DNA from: Vulcanimicrobiota bacterium
Lineage (GTDB): Bacteria; Vulcanimicrobiota; Xenobia; Xenobiales; JADMJV01
DNA: 64,000 nucleotides
Assembly (NCBI GenBank): GCA_019637395.1
Contig: JAHBVR010000006.1
Coordinates: 186,001-250,000 of the forward strand
Direction: 5' to 3'
Shown here piece after piece: positions 31,134-40,173 of this stretch. The notes under the pieces were generated by a model, which saw nothing but the letters and a program-made list of their open reading frames with translations, was not told the origin of the DNA and ran no database searches. The position numbers were made by a program, and so were the translations under genes. Position 1 is the stretch's first letter; every line of letters begins with the position of its first letter.

Positions 31134-31643
31134 ATGGCTTCGTATGACGTCGCTATCGCTCGCACGGGAGGATTTTCTTCGCTGGCCGAAGCCAAGGCCC
31201 ACCGCTCCGTGGTGGGCAAACTCAGCCAGCAGGTGGAACTGGCCAAATCCGTTGCCAATGACTGCCGGGAAATCGACCAGGTGGATGTAGGCAAGACCGG
31301 CAGCGAACTCTACAAAGATCTGGCCGCCGGCCAGGGCCACGTGATTATGCTCAGCCAACCCGAGGGGTCGCCGCTGTTGGGGGCCGAGCTGACCTATAAC
31401 CCGGCCGACGGCGCCACCCGTAGCCTGGTGGTGGATATGGGCGACAGCAAGTTGACCCAGCAAGGTTCCACCTTCAAACTCGAGGAAAAGGGCATCACCA
31501 CTTACTTTCGCCAGGACGAACAACGCGGCGTTTTTACCATTATGGACGGCGAAACCGACGTGCCCCGCATTTTCGGCGAGGTTGACCCCGCCAAACTCAC
31601 CGCCGGAACCATCCAGCTCAATCAGCCCATCTTGATGTTTTGA
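31134..31643 (+). CDS. Unknown 169-residue protein
   Basis: Strong ribosome site (AGGAGG) before the ATG. No family recognised. Begins with a polar helical stretch (S-S-L-A-E-A-K-A-H-R-S-V-V-G-K-L) and continues with strand-rich sequence (H-V-I-M-L-S-Q-P-E-G, S-L-V-V-D-M-G-D-S). No cysteine-rich, membrane or signal features. It lies 67 bases after the protease-like gene and overlaps the start of the next gene, so it heads a five-gene run through 35987. Confidence 0.65.
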   Translation: MASYDVAIARTGGFSSLAEAKAHRSVVGKLSQQVELAKSVANDCREIDQVDVGKTGSELYKDLAAGQGHVIMLSQPEGSPLLGAELTYNPADGATRSLVVDMGDSKLTQQGSTFKLEEKGITTYFRQDEQRGVFTIMDGETDVPRIFGEVDPAKLTAGTIQLNQPILMF

Positions 31644-32914
31644 GTCGTGCCGACCCCAGAGAAACCATAGAAGATCTGCGCCGCCTGCGGTTTCCGGAGG
31701 CGGTCGCCGTTTTTCTGGCCGGTTCGGTAATGCGCGGCCAGGCCACCGAGCACTCGGATCTGGACGTGGTAGTGGTCCACTCCAGTCTTCCTTCCGCTTA
31801 TCGCGAATCGCTGCTACACCGGGATTGGCCGGTGGAACTGTTTGTCCATGACCCCGAAACGCTGGCTCATTTCTTCGAGAGCGGGCGCCAGTCGGGAGTG
31901 CCCTCCCTGGCCGCCATGGTAGCCGAAGGCCTTGAGCTTCCCGAACCCACGGAACGCTCCCGGCATTGGAAAGAGCAGGCCCGTGAATTGCTCCGGCAGG
32001 GCCCACCCGCCTGGGATAGCCGGCAGCTGCAAGCAGCCCGCTACGCCATTACGGATGTCTGCGACGACCTGCGCTCTCCGCGCGGTCCGGAACAGGCCAT
32101 GGCCTCGGCCTGCCGCCTCTACGAGCTGCTGGCCAACTTCGCCCTGCGCGCCAATGGTCGCTGGTCGGCCACCGGTAAGAGCCTTCCCGGCCAATTGGAA
32201 TTGCTGGAGCCCGGGCTGGCCTCCCTTTTCACGGACGCCTTCGCGCAAGTCTTTCGTGAGCAAAATCCCCAAGCGCTGCTGGAGCTGACCGACCGATTGC
32301 TGGATCCTTTCGGGGGCCGCCTGTTTTGCGAGCCTCCCCGGCCGGCGCCGGCCAGTTGGCGCCTGCGCACCCCGCCCCGGCTGGAAACCGAGCGGCTGGT
32401 TCTGCGTATGGGAGAAGAATGCGACATTCCCGCCATCCTTCGTTATGTTCGCCAAAACCAGGCTCGGCTGGCTCCGCTGGAACCCGAACGCCCGCTGGAC
32501 TTTTATACTCCAGGCTACTGGCAAGACTATCTGGCCAGGGCCAGAGTAGAATTCACTCAGGAGACGGCCCTACGTCTACTGCTCCACCCTCGCCAGAGTC
32601 AGGAAGTCATCGGCATCATCAATTTTTCGCAAATCTTTCGCGGCCCTTTTCAGGCCTGCTACCTCGGCTATTCCCTCGACTCCCGATGGGAAGGGAAAGG
32701 GATCATGTTTGAGGCTCTGCAATGTGCCCTCGACTTTGTCTTTAACCAGCTGGGACTGCACCGCGTCATGGCCAACTACGTCACCGACAACGAACGGAGC
32801 GGACGTTTGCTGGAGCGCCTGGGCTTCCGTATCGAAGGCCGGGCTCCCGATTATCTACAAATCGGCGGTCAATGGCGGGAGCACGTGTTGACAGCTTTGA
32901 CGAGGCCTGAATGA
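31640..32914 (+). CDS. Nucleotidyltransferase-GNAT acetyltransferase fusion
   Basis: 424 residues from a TTG that overlaps the previous stop. Residues about 10-130 are a Pol-beta-type nucleotidyltransferase: G-S-V-M-R-G with E-H-S-D-L-D-V-V-V-V gives the G-S-x(10)-D-x-D metal motif (Gly28-Ser29, Asp40, Asp42). A helical middle (about 110-235) resembles substrate-binding domains of such enzymes. Residues about 250-424 are a RimJ/RimL-type GNAT domain (L-E-T-E-R-L-V-L-R, then L-G-Y-S-L-D-S-R-W-E-G-K-G and N-E-R-S-G-R-L-L-E-R-L-G-F). Both halves look complete. The combination recalls aminoglycoside-modifying enzymes, but the target here is unknown. Confidence 0.82.
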   Translation: MSRADPRETIEDLRRLRFPEAVAVFLAGSVMRGQATEHSDLDVVVVHSSLPSAYRESLLHRDWPVELFVHDPETLAHFFESGRQSGVPSLAAMVAEGLELPEPTERSRHWKEQARELLRQGPPAWDSRQLQAARYAITDVCDDLRSPRGPEQAMASACRLYELLANFALRANGRWSATGKSLPGQLELLEPGLASLFTDAFAQVFREQNPQALLELTDRLLDPFGGRLFCEPPRPAPASWRLRTPPRLETERLVLRMGEECDIPAILRYVRQNQARLAPLEPERPLDFYTPGYWQDYLARARVEFTQETALRLLLHPRQSQEVIGIINFSQIFRGPFQACYLGYSLDSRWEGKGIMFEALQCALDFVFNQLGLHRVMANYVTDNERSGRLLERLGFRIEGRAPDYLQIGGQWREHVLTALTRPE

Positions 32915-33888
32915 GCTGGATTCGCAAGCGTTCCCTGAGCACGCGCATCTTGCATGCGCTGCTCCTCTCATTGGTAGTGGCGTTGTTTGCCTTTTTCTGC
33001 CCGACCCCGTGGGCGCTGGAGGCTCCCGGACCCTTTTATGCAACCCGAGGACTGGTTCACATCGGTGGCGCCGAAACCTATGAGTCACGCGGGCGGTTCG
33101 TCCTGCTGACGGTCGTCTCGGAGCCCGCCAGCCTGCTCTATTGCCTCTATTCCTTCTTCGATCCGGCCGCCCGGCTGGTCCCACGTTCGCGGCCGGAACC
33201 TCAAGCACAGGCGGGAGACGCCTGGCAGATGCACTTGAGCCAGTCGGTCGCCACCAATATCGCTCTGGCCTACGTCATGGATCAGCAGCCCGAGTTCGTC
33301 AAAGGGCTGCGGGTGCTGCAGGTCATGCCGGGCAGCCCCAACCAGGGCCTGAAACCGGGAGACCGGGTCGAAAACCTGGACGGTCAGCCGCTCCACCATG
33401 TCTACGACCTGGGCGAAATTCTGAGCAAGCACAAGGCCGGCGACTCCCTGGAGGCCCGCCTGCAGCGCGGCCCCAAAGAAATGGCCGTGCCGTTGAAAGT
33501 CTGGCAGAACGGGCCGCGTAAGATGATTGGCGCTCACTTCGCGCCGGCCCTGGGTAGCCCGGAACGCCCCTTCAGCGTCCAGATCGACTCGGAAAAAGTC
33601 GGGGGTGCCTCGGGCGGCCTGGTCTTCTGCCTGGAAATTATCGACCGGCTGACTCCTGGTGATCTGACCAGGGGTCGCGTGGTGGCCGCCACCGGCACCC
33701 TCGACCTGCGCGGCCATATCGGTGCCATTGAGGGAATCCGCTACAAACTGGTGGGCGCCCAGCGGGCGGGGGCTCAGCTTTTCCTCTGCCCTAAAGCCAA
33801 TCTCCCCGATTTGCAGGGCATCGACAGCCCGATTCCGGTGGTCGGCGTAAGCAATCTGGAAGAAGCCATTGCGGCCCTGCAAAAATGA
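32911..33888 (+). CDS. Lon-like serine protease with PDZ domain
   Basis: 325 residues: an N-terminal membrane anchor (about 14-31), a PDZ domain (about 130-200; V-M-P-G-S-P-N-Q-G-L-K-P-G-D-R-V) and a Lon-type proteolytic domain. The Ser-Lys dyad is visible as G-G-A-S-G-G-L (Ser234) and G-I-R-Y-K-L (Lys279). Same layout as the YlbL/SdrC-type proteases that face the extracytoplasmic side. The serine motif has Gly-Gly-Ala-Ser where many relatives have Gly-Gly-Pro-Ser. Overlaps both neighbours by 4 bases. Probably envelope protein quality control or signalling. Confidence 0.88.
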   Translation: MSWIRKRSLSTRILHALLLSLVVALFAFFCPTPWALEAPGPFYATRGLVHIGGAETYESRGRFVLLTVVSEPASLLYCLYSFFDPAARLVPRSRPEPQAQAGDAWQMHLSQSVATNIALAYVMDQQPEFVKGLRVLQVMPGSPNQGLKPGDRVENLDGQPLHHVYDLGEILSKHKAGDSLEARLQRGPKEMAVPLKVWQNGPRKMIGAHFAPALGSPERPFSVQIDSEKVGGASGGLVFCLEIIDRLTPGDLTRGRVVAATGTLDLRGHIGAIEGIRYKLVGAQRAGAQLFLCPKANLPDLQGIDSPIPVVGVSNLEEAIAALQK

Positions 33889-34745
33889 GAGGGCAATATC
33901 GCCAACAACTGCTGGCCCGATCGTACCTCCGGCTGCTGCGCGACAGCCTGTGCAACCGGCATTATCCACGCCAGGAAGCATCTCCACCTCACCCCACCGA
34001 ATTACGCCAGGCGGAAGGAGTGCTGGCGGAGGTGCGCCGGCGTTTCGCCGACCATCCGGAAGCCCAGGTGAAACATGTGCTGCGCCAGCTCACGCCGGAA
34101 CTGGCGGTCGAGTGGTTCCGGCGCAACTCCTGGCAGGCCTACACCCTGCTGGACGAATCGGGATTGGATAACATCCAGCGATGCACTTGGGAAGTGCTGG
34201 AAAAAAACGTGCCGGGCGATCTGATCGAATGCGGTGTCTGGCGCGGAGGTAGCTGCATTTTCATGCGCGGACTGCTGCGCGCCTATGGCGATGGGCGGCG
34301 CCAGGTCTGGGTGGCGGACTCTTTTCAGGGATTGCCCCAACCGGATCCACAAGTTTCACCGCTGGACGCTATTGCTCACGAGTTTCTCCGCGTCATCGGC
34401 GGCCTGCGTTGCAGCCAGGAGGAAGTAATCGAGAACTTTCGCCGCTTTGATCTTTTGGACCGGCGCGTGCGCTTTCTGCCCGGCTGGTTCCAGGAGACCC
34501 TGGGCTCGGCTCCCATCGAGAGACTGGCGCTGATTCGCCTGGACGCGGACTACTACGAATCCACCCGCCAGGCCCTGGAAGCTTTGTATCCCAAACTCTC
34601 CCCCGGCGGCTTCGTCATCGTCGACGACTATGGCAGCGCCGGACTGGAGGCGCGCCGGGCGGTGGATGATTTTCGCCGCCAACGGAGTATTCGGGGAAAC
34701 TTACGCGGGGTGAACCAGAACATCGCCTACTGGGAGAAAGAATAG
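33885..34745 (+). CDS. TylF/MycF-type O-methyltransferase
   Basis: 286 residues. Family landmarks: P-G-D-L-I-E-C-G-V-W-R-G-G at the SAM-binding turn, W-V-A-D-S-F-Q-G-L-P, then L-I-R-L-D-A-D-Y-Y-E-S-T and F-V-I-V-D-D-Y-G whose aspartates bind the metal. TylF-type enzymes methylate sugar hydroxyls on macrolides and surface glycans. The N-terminal 60 residues are an extra Arg-rich helical region. Overlaps the protease gene by 4 bases and touches the glycosyltransferase gene, so a role in decorating a surface glycan is likely. Confidence 0.9.
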   Translation: MRGQYRQQLLARSYLRLLRDSLCNRHYPRQEASPPHPTELRQAEGVLAEVRRRFADHPEAQVKHVLRQLTPELAVEWFRRNSWQAYTLLDESGLDNIQRCTWEVLEKNVPGDLIECGVWRGGSCIFMRGLLRAYGDGRRQVWVADSFQGLPQPDPQVSPLDAIAHEFLRVIGGLRCSQEEVIENFRRFDLLDRRVRFLPGWFQETLGSAPIERLALIRLDADYYESTRQALEALYPKLSPGGFVIVDDYGSAGLEARRAVDDFRRQRSIRGNLRGVNQNIAYWEKE

Positions 34746-35987
34746 TTGCCCAAAGTCATCTGCCTCAGCTACCATTATCCGCCTTTTGGCGGCGTGGCCG
34801 TGCAACGAATTCTGCGCTTCACCCGCTATCTGAGGGAACAGGGCTTTGAGTGTCATGTGATTTGCGCCGAGCCGGTGCGCGCTGCCAGCGTGCCCCTCGA
34901 CCCGGAACTGCTCGAAGAAGTGCCCGCCCACGTCCGGGTGCACAGGCTGCGCACCTTTGAACCGGAGTGTTTCATCAACGACTGGTCCCATCCGTGGGAT
35001 AAAGTGCGCCGCAATTTTCTCAAGATGTTCGCGGCCATGCTGATCCCCGATGACCAGGCCATGTGGATCGATCAGGCGGCCGCGGCCGCCGTCAAACTGG
35101 CCGGCCAGATCAAGGCCGATGTCCTTTTCGCAACCGGTCCGCCCTTTTCGACTCTGCTGGCCGGCCAGCGCGCCGCTGAAATCAGTAAACTCCCCCTGGT
35201 GGTGGATTTCCGCGACGACTGGACGCTGCTCAGGCGCCACTTGAAATCGCTGCCGCCGGCCCGCCAGCAACGCGAAGAAGAGCTGGAACAGCGCGTGCTG
35301 CGCACGGCCGCCGGAGTGATGACGGTGACACCACCGCTGGCCGACGAAATGAAAGCCCGTTCTCCCCACCCCGAACGCGTTCACCTGCTTCCCAACGGTT
35401 TCGACCCCGAGCATTTTTCCCAGCTTAACGCGGAAGAACCCGACGGGGTGGTCTTTTCGGCCGGCAGCCTCTACGCCAAACGGGAACCGGCCGGGTTCTT
35501 CCGCGCCTGGGACCGGTTTCGCGAACGGGGCGGTTCTCTGCGCTTCGAACTGGCCGGCCCGGTAACCGATGACTGCCGCCGCTACTTTCCGGCCGGCCGC
35601 GCCGATTGCCGCTGGCTGGGCTTTCTGCCCCACCGTGAAGTGCGCCGGCGGCTGCTGCGGGCCAGCTTGAATCTGGCCTGGCTGGACCCCTACCTGTCGG
35701 TTCAGTCCTACACCGGCAAGCTGCTGGAATATCTGGGCGCGGGCCGGCCGGTGCTGATGCTGGGGGCGCCCCGGAGCGTTGCGGCCGAGCTGCTGGAAAA
35801 ATCCGGCCTGGGTTTCACCGTGCCGGTGGACGATGTGGATGGAATCGTGGCCGCTCTGGAAAAAATCGCCCGGGGCGACTGGCGGCCACACCCGGACGAT
35901 TCGGTGATCGCGCCCTTTAACGCGCGTCAGCAGGTAGCCAAACTGGCCGCTATTCTTAACGAGGCGATTTCGTTACCTCGAAAATAG
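34746..35987 (+). CDS. Glycosyltransferase, GT4-like
   Basis: 413 residues from a TTG immediately after the methyltransferase stop. N-terminus L-S-Y-H-Y-P-P-F-G-G-V-A-V-Q-R is the acceptor-side loop of GT-B enzymes; L-P-N-G-F-D-P-E-H-F marks the domain hinge, and the C-terminal nucleotide-sugar domain has Y-T-G-K-L-L-E-Y-L-G-A-G-R-P-V. Likely works with the upstream methyltransferase on one glycan. Its last 32 bases overlap the convergent hydrolase gene. Confidence 0.88.
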   Translation: MPKVICLSYHYPPFGGVAVQRILRFTRYLREQGFECHVICAEPVRAASVPLDPELLEEVPAHVRVHRLRTFEPECFINDWSHPWDKVRRNFLKMFAAMLIPDDQAMWIDQAAAAAVKLAGQIKADVLFATGPPFSTLLAGQRAAEISKLPLVVDFRDDWTLLRRHLKSLPPARQQREEELEQRVLRTAAGVMTVTPPLADEMKARSPHPERVHLLPNGFDPEHFSQLNAEEPDGVVFSAGSLYAKREPAGFFRAWDRFRERGGSLRFELAGPVTDDCRRYFPAGRADCRWLGFLPHREVRRRLLRASLNLAWLDPYLSVQSYTGKLLEYLGAGRPVLMLGAPRSVAAELLEKSGLGFTVPVDDVDGIVAALEKIARGDWRPHPDDSVIAPFNARQQVAKLAAILNEAISLPRK

Positions 35988-36648
35988 AATCCACGGCCAT
36001 CACCTCAACCCGGCCCAGCTTCCTGGCCTCGACCTGCTTCTTGAAGTCGTGAGGGTCTTCCGCCAGCGGCGGGTTCCAGGTGCCGTAGTGAATCGGGATG
36101 ATCAGCTCGGCTCCGATGAATTCGGCGGCTTTGACGGCCTCATAGATGTCCATGGTGAAATGGCCGCCCATAGGCAGCACGGCGATGGTCGGCTTGTAAA
36201 GCTCGGCGATCAACTTCATGTCCGAGAACACACAGGTATCACCGGCGTGGTAGACCACATGTTCGCCAAAATTGAGAATGACGCCGGCCGGCATGCCCAT
36301 ATACTGCCCGCCGTGCGAGGAACTGTGGAAGGCGGGCACCAGCTTGGACCAACCCCAGGCGTGATTGACCCGGCCACCCAAACCGCAAGGAATCACCGTG
36401 CCGCCCAGCTTCTCCAGGTGGTTGGCCAGCTCAAAACAGGCCACGATGGGCGCTTGATGGTGCTTGGAAAGCTCGACCGCGTTACCGACGTGGTCTTCAT
36501 GACCATGGGTGCAGACGATGGTGGAGGGTTTCAGCTCGGGCGGAACTTTGCCGTAGAGGGGGTTGTCGGTCAAAAACGGGTCCACGATGACGGTATGGGC
36601 GTCGGTGTGGAAAGAAATGGCCGAGTGGCCGTAATAACGAATATTCAT
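35956..36648 (-). CDS. UPF0173 metal-dependent hydrolase (metallo-beta-lactamase fold)
   Basis: 230 residues: N-terminal I-R-Y-Y-G-H-S-A, zinc motif T-H-G-H-E-D-H-V-G, then Y-H-A-G-D-T and a late I-P-I-H-Y-G-T-W, the full set for a two-zinc hydrolase of the UPF0173/YtkL group. Physiological substrate is not established for the family. Nine bases downstream of ispF, so the third gene of a guaB-ispF-hydrolase operon. Confidence 0.92.
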   Translation of the reverse strand: MNIRYYGHSAISFHTDAHTVIVDPFLTDNPLYGKVPPELKPSTIVCTHGHEDHVGNAVELSKHHQAPIVACFELANHLEKLGGTVIPCGLGGRVNHAWGWSKLVPAFHSSSHGGQYMGMPAGVILNFGEHVVYHAGDTCVFSDMKLIAELYKPTIAVLPMGGHFTMDIYEAVKAAEFIGAELIIPIHYGTWNPPLAEDPHDFKKQVEARKLGRVEVMAVDSIFEVTKSPR

Positions 36649-36657
36649 GAGGTCCTC

Positions 36658-37176
36658 CTAGGTCTTCCGCGCCAGGGCGCTTGCAATGACCGCGACGCCT
36701 TCGCGCCGCCCCACGAATCCCATTTTCTCCATGGTGGTGGCCTTTAGGGCTACGTTATCTAACGGAAGTTCGAATACTTCAGCCAGATTGGCCCGCATTT
36801 GCTCGCGATGCGGCCCAACTTTGGGAACTTCGGCCAGCACCATCACGTCCATATTGACCAGTTCGTAGCCCCGCTGCTTCAGCTCACGGGTGACCACCCG
36901 GGCCAACTGCAAACTGTCGGCGCCGCGGAATTCCTCCGAGGTGTTGGGAAAGAAATGCCCGATGTCGGGCAGCCCGGCCGCTCCCAGGGCCGCGTCCATG
37001 GCGGCGTGCACCACCACGTCCGCGTCGGAATGCCCCGAGAGCCCGTGGCTGTGCGGGATGTCCACGCCACCCAGAATGCACTTGCGACCTTCCGCGAACT
37101 CGTGGACGTCAAAGCCCAGGCCGGTGCGAAACTGCGTTTCCTGGCGGATCAGCCGGCGAATTTCAGCTTCCGTCAT
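36658..37176 (-). CDS. ispF: 2-C-methyl-D-erythritol 2,4-cyclodiphosphate synthase
   Basis: 172 residues. The metal site is G-F-D-V-H-E-F (Asp and His), with S-G-H-S-D-A-D-V-V-V-H and the L-P-D-I-G-H-F-F-P loop; N-M-D-V-M-V and A-T-T-M-E-K-M-G-F complete the family pattern. Catalyses ring closure with loss of CMP in the non-mevalonate isoprenoid pathway, so this organism uses the MEP route. A short N-terminal helix (about 15 residues) precedes the normal start region. ATG overlaps the guaB stop (TAATG). Confidence 0.96.
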   Translation of the reverse strand: MTEAEIRRLIRQETQFRTGLGFDVHEFAEGRKCILGGVDIPHSHGLSGHSDADVVVHAAMDAALGAAGLPDIGHFFPNTSEEFRGADSLQLARVVTRELKQRGYELVNMDVMVLAEVPKVGPHREQMRANLAEVFELPLDNVALKATTMEKMGFVGRREGVAVIASALARKT

Positions 37177-38618
37177 TAGATTTTATCCACGTCGTGGTGG
37201 CGGCTCTCGGCGATGCCGGCTCCGGTGATACGGGCGAACTCGGCATTCTCTTGCAATTCTTGGAGCGTCCGGGCTCCGCTGTAGGTCATCCCCGAGCGCA
37301 ATCCGCCCACCAGCAAATGCAAAATATCCTTGACCGGGCCGCGATGGGGAACCACCGCCTCCACTCCTTCAGGCACGACTTTTTCCCACTCATCATCGGC
37401 CACCTGGCCTTTATCGACTTCCTTACGGCCGACATTGGCCGTCAGCGAGGCCATGCCGCGCACCACTTTAAAGCGGCGGCCATCGCGCACCACCGAGGCG
37501 CCGGGGGCTTCGTTGGTGCCGGCCAGCGAGCTGCCCAGCATGGCACAATGGGCGCCGGCCGCGATGGCCTTGGTCAGGTCGCCGGAGGTGCGCGTGCCGC
37601 CGTCGCTGATGATGGTGACGCCGTGCCGGGCGGCGGCCGGAGCGCACTCCATGAGGGCGCTCAGTTGCGGGTAGCCCGAGCCGGCCACCAGACGGGTGGT
37701 GCAGATGCTGCCCGAACCCACGCCCACCTTGATGGAATGGGCGCCGGCTCTGGCCAGATCGGCCACTCCCTCGGGCGTGACCACGTTGCCGGCCATAATC
37801 TGCACCCCGGGAAAGCGCTCGGCCAACTGGCGCACCATATCGATAGCCAGATTCGAGTGCCCGTGGGCGATGTCCACCACCAGCAGGTCGCAGCCGACGT
37901 GGAGCAGGCGTTCGGCCCGCTCCAGGTCGTCGTGGCGCACGCCCAGCGCGGCTCCCACCCGCAGGCGGCCGCGGCCGTCCTTGGAGGCGTGGGGATGCTG
38001 GCGCTCTTTGAGAATGTCGCGAGCGGTAATCAGACCGACCAGCTTGCCCTCCTCATCCAGCAGCGGCAACTTTTCAATGCGGTGTTGATGCAACAGCTTG
38101 CGGGCCTCGTCGCGGGAAATCTTGGGACTGCCGGTGACCATGCGCTCGCGCGGGGTCATCAGGCTGGCCACCGTGCCGGAGAGGTCGTCGGCCAGGTCCA
38201 GGTCGCGGTGGGTCAGGATGCCGGCCAATTTCCCGCCGGCGTCGACCACCACCAGGCCGCTGGTTTCACGCTCGCGCATCTGAGCGATGGCTTCTTGCAG
38301 AGGAGTCTCCGGCAGCGACGTGACCGGATCATCGACGCGGAAACTCTCGGCGCGTTTGACCCGGGAGACTTCGGCCACCTGGCGATCGATGGTCAAAAAC
38401 CTGTGAATAATTCCGATACCACCGGCCCGGGCCATCTCCACCGCCATGGCCGCCTCGGTGACGGTGTCCATATTCGAAGAGATGATGGGAATATTGAGCT
38501 GAATCTCGGGAGTGATCTGAGTGGCCGTGGTCACGGCTCCGCGACTATTGATCTCGGAATACTTGGGGACCAACAAGACGTCGTCAAAAGTCAAAGCCGT
38601 TTGCTCACGCAGTTTCAT
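37176..38618 (-). CDS. guaB: IMP dehydrogenase
   Basis: 480 residues, usual length. S-S-N-M-D-T-V-T-E near the start, two CBS domains at about 95-205 that bind adenine nucleotides for feedback control, then the catalytic loop G-V-G-S-G-S-I-C-T-T-R with the active-site cysteine, G-G-T-R-T-S-G-D and the mobile flap region. Oxidises IMP to XMP, the committed step of GMP synthesis. First gene of an operon with ispF and the UPF0173 hydrolase, with a good promoter upstream. Confidence 0.97.
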   Translation of the reverse strand: MKLREQTALTFDDVLLVPKYSEINSRGAVTTATQITPEIQLNIPIISSNMDTVTEAAMAVEMARAGGIGIIHRFLTIDRQVAEVSRVKRAESFRVDDPVTSLPETPLQEAIAQMRERETSGLVVVDAGGKLAGILTHRDLDLADDLSGTVASLMTPRERMVTGSPKISRDEARKLLHQHRIEKLPLLDEEGKLVGLITARDILKERQHPHASKDGRGRLRVGAALGVRHDDLERAERLLHVGCDLLVVDIAHGHSNLAIDMVRQLAERFPGVQIMAGNVVTPEGVADLARAGAHSIKVGVGSGSICTTRLVAGSGYPQLSALMECAPAAARHGVTIISDGGTRTSGDLTKAIAAGAHCAMLGSSLAGTNEAPGASVVRDGRRFKVVRGMASLTANVGRKEVDKGQVADDEWEKVVPEGVEAVVPHRGPVKDILHLLVGGLRSGMTYSGARTLQELQENAEFARITGAGIAESRHHDVDKI

Positions 38619-38653
38619 CAGGGGAAGTCCTTCGCTGTAGTAGGGCCGCTCAT

Positions 38654-38681
38654 ACTATACGAAGGGACGCATTCTGAGCAA
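38654..38681 (-). promoter_or_regulatory. Sigma-70-type promoter upstream of guaB
   Basis: On the minus strand TTGCTC (38676-38681) and TATAGT (38654-38659) are separated by 16 bases; the -10 matches the consensus at five of six positions. The expected start lies about 30 bases before the guaB ATG. The remainder of the 133-base gap also serves the divergent GHL10 gene; I cannot place a promoter for that one. Confidence 0.5.
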
Positions 38682-38751
38682 GATTGGGCCCCCCCAAAGG
38701 GGCAAGTTCTTCCGAAGCGAAACGGCCCGCAACGACAAGGAGAAAGCCCGA

Positions 38752-40173
38752 TTGAACACTTACGCAATCAAGAAATATTTCATTGCAGCCTGCATTACGG
38801 CCACTGCCTGGGCGGTGCCGCTGGACAATGGTGTGCAGGGAGCCTGGGTTTCTCCGGACTGGTTTCTGCCCGGAACGCGCAAGTACACTGAAAACGACGT
38901 ACGCCTGCGCAGCCGCAAGATTCTCAAGCAACTGGCCGCCAACGGCTTCAACACGGTTTTCCTGGAGACGTTTCTACGCGGCTACAGCATCGCGCCCTCG
39001 ATCAAGGGCGCGCGCGTCACCGCCGACCTGCCTGTCTACCCCCATCTGCGCTGGAATTATCGCCATGACGGAGTGAAGGTCTACGACACGTTGCAGATTT
39101 TCATCGACGAGGCCCAGGATCAGGGCATCGAAGTACACGCCTGGACCCATATGTTCTATTGGAAAATGGACAACCCCGGCGCCAATCTGGCCTGGCACGC
39201 CGCTCCCAGCTTGTGGAGCAATATGCTGGTCAAGTATTTGCGCACCCAGGCCGACCAGTTGGCCAGCCAGCCCCAGGTCGCTCCCGAAACCATCCGCCTG
39301 CTGCGCGATGCCGCCAACCTGTTGAGCAAAACCACCGAAGCCAAAGAACTGGACGAGTTGCTGGGACGCAACCATTTCCCCGTGGAGGGACGACCGCTGG
39401 GCATGCTGCTGCGTACGGCCATGCGAGCGGGCGCCCAAAAGCCCGATTTTCTCCTGATGGGCAACGAGGAAGACCCCTTTCCGGCGCCGCGCGGGAAAGT
39501 GTTGCGGCCGATCTACATGAATCCGGCCTCGGCCGAAGTGCGCGCCACCCTGGTCAAATCGGTAATCAACCTGGTGGAGAACCATCCCGGCCTGGCTGGC
39601 GTGCACCTCGACCACATCCGCTATCCGGTCGATGGCCAGGGATTGCCCGAAGAACTCGAAGTTCAGGACGGCAGCTACAACTACTACAATCAAGGCAGCG
39701 GGACGGAGATGGCCCGCTACCAGGCGGTGCATGAAGAGCTGGCTCAGCGGCGCGAGAACCTGCGAATTCTGGTGGATGAAGTGCGCGCCATGCTGGGCAA
39801 CCATCGCAGCCTGTCCGCGGCCGTCCTGCCCGTTTACTATCGGGAGCGCGACAACGGTCGCTTCCGCCTGGGCGGCTACGATTTCGCCTCCCAGGATTGG
39901 GTCGGCTGGAAAGTCGATTTTGTGGTGCCCATGCTCTATGAAATGAACCCCTATTTTATCCGCAGTCTTTTGAATTTATTTCAAGAGGAAGAACTTAAGC
40001 GCCTCGGTCAGAATAACAAGATCGCCGTCTATCCCGGGGTCAGTCAGACGCGAACCGCTCGCACCGCCTTACCCGAGATTGCCGGTTGGGTCTTTTTTGA
40101 CTTGAGCCTGTCACGAGACGTAAAGTTAGAAAAAAAGGAAGTTACCGAGGATCTGAACTTTGGCGCCCAGTGA
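38752..40173 (+). CDS. GHL10-family glycoside hydrolase-like protein, secreted
   Basis: 473 residues from a TTG with AAGGAGA seven bases upstream. An N-terminal hydrophobic stretch (about 7-22) ends in A-W-A-V-P, a plausible signal peptide. The mature part begins G-V-Q-G-A-W-V-S and has N-G-F-N-T-V-F-L-E-T-F, I-E-V-H-A-W-T-H and the barrel strand G-L-A-G-V-H-L-D-H-I-R-Y-P, all typical of GHL10 (DUF187) TIM-barrel hydrolases. Substrate probably a polysaccharide or peptidoglycan-related glycan. Its end overlaps the NUDIX gene by 14 bases. Confidence 0.87.
   Translation: MNTYAIKKYFIAACITATAWAVPLDNGVQGAWVSPDWFLPGTRKYTENDVRLRSRKILKQLAANGFNTVFLETFLRGYSIAPSIKGARVTADLPVYPHLRWNYRHDGVKVYDTLQIFIDEAQDQGIEVHAWTHMFYWKMDNPGANLAWHAAPSLWSNMLVKYLRTQADQLASQPQVAPETIRLLRDAANLLSKTTEAKELDELLGRNHFPVEGRPLGMLLRTAMRAGAQKPDFLLMGNEEDPFPAPRGKVLRPIYMNPASAEVRATLVKSVINLVENHPGLAGVHLDHIRYPVDGQGLPEELEVQDGSYNYYNQGSGTEMARYQAVHEELAQRRENLRILVDEVRAMLGNHRSLSAAVLPVYYRERDNGRFRLGGYDFASQDWVGWKVDFVVPMLYEMNPYFIRSLLNLFQEEELKRLGQNNKIAVYPGVSQTRTARTALPEIAGWVFFDLSLSRDVKLEKKEVTEDLNFGAQ

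Noticed and set aside
37194-38891. Long plus-strand frame (565 residues) opposite guaB
   Set aside because: Antisense shadow of a highly conserved gene in GC-rich DNA.
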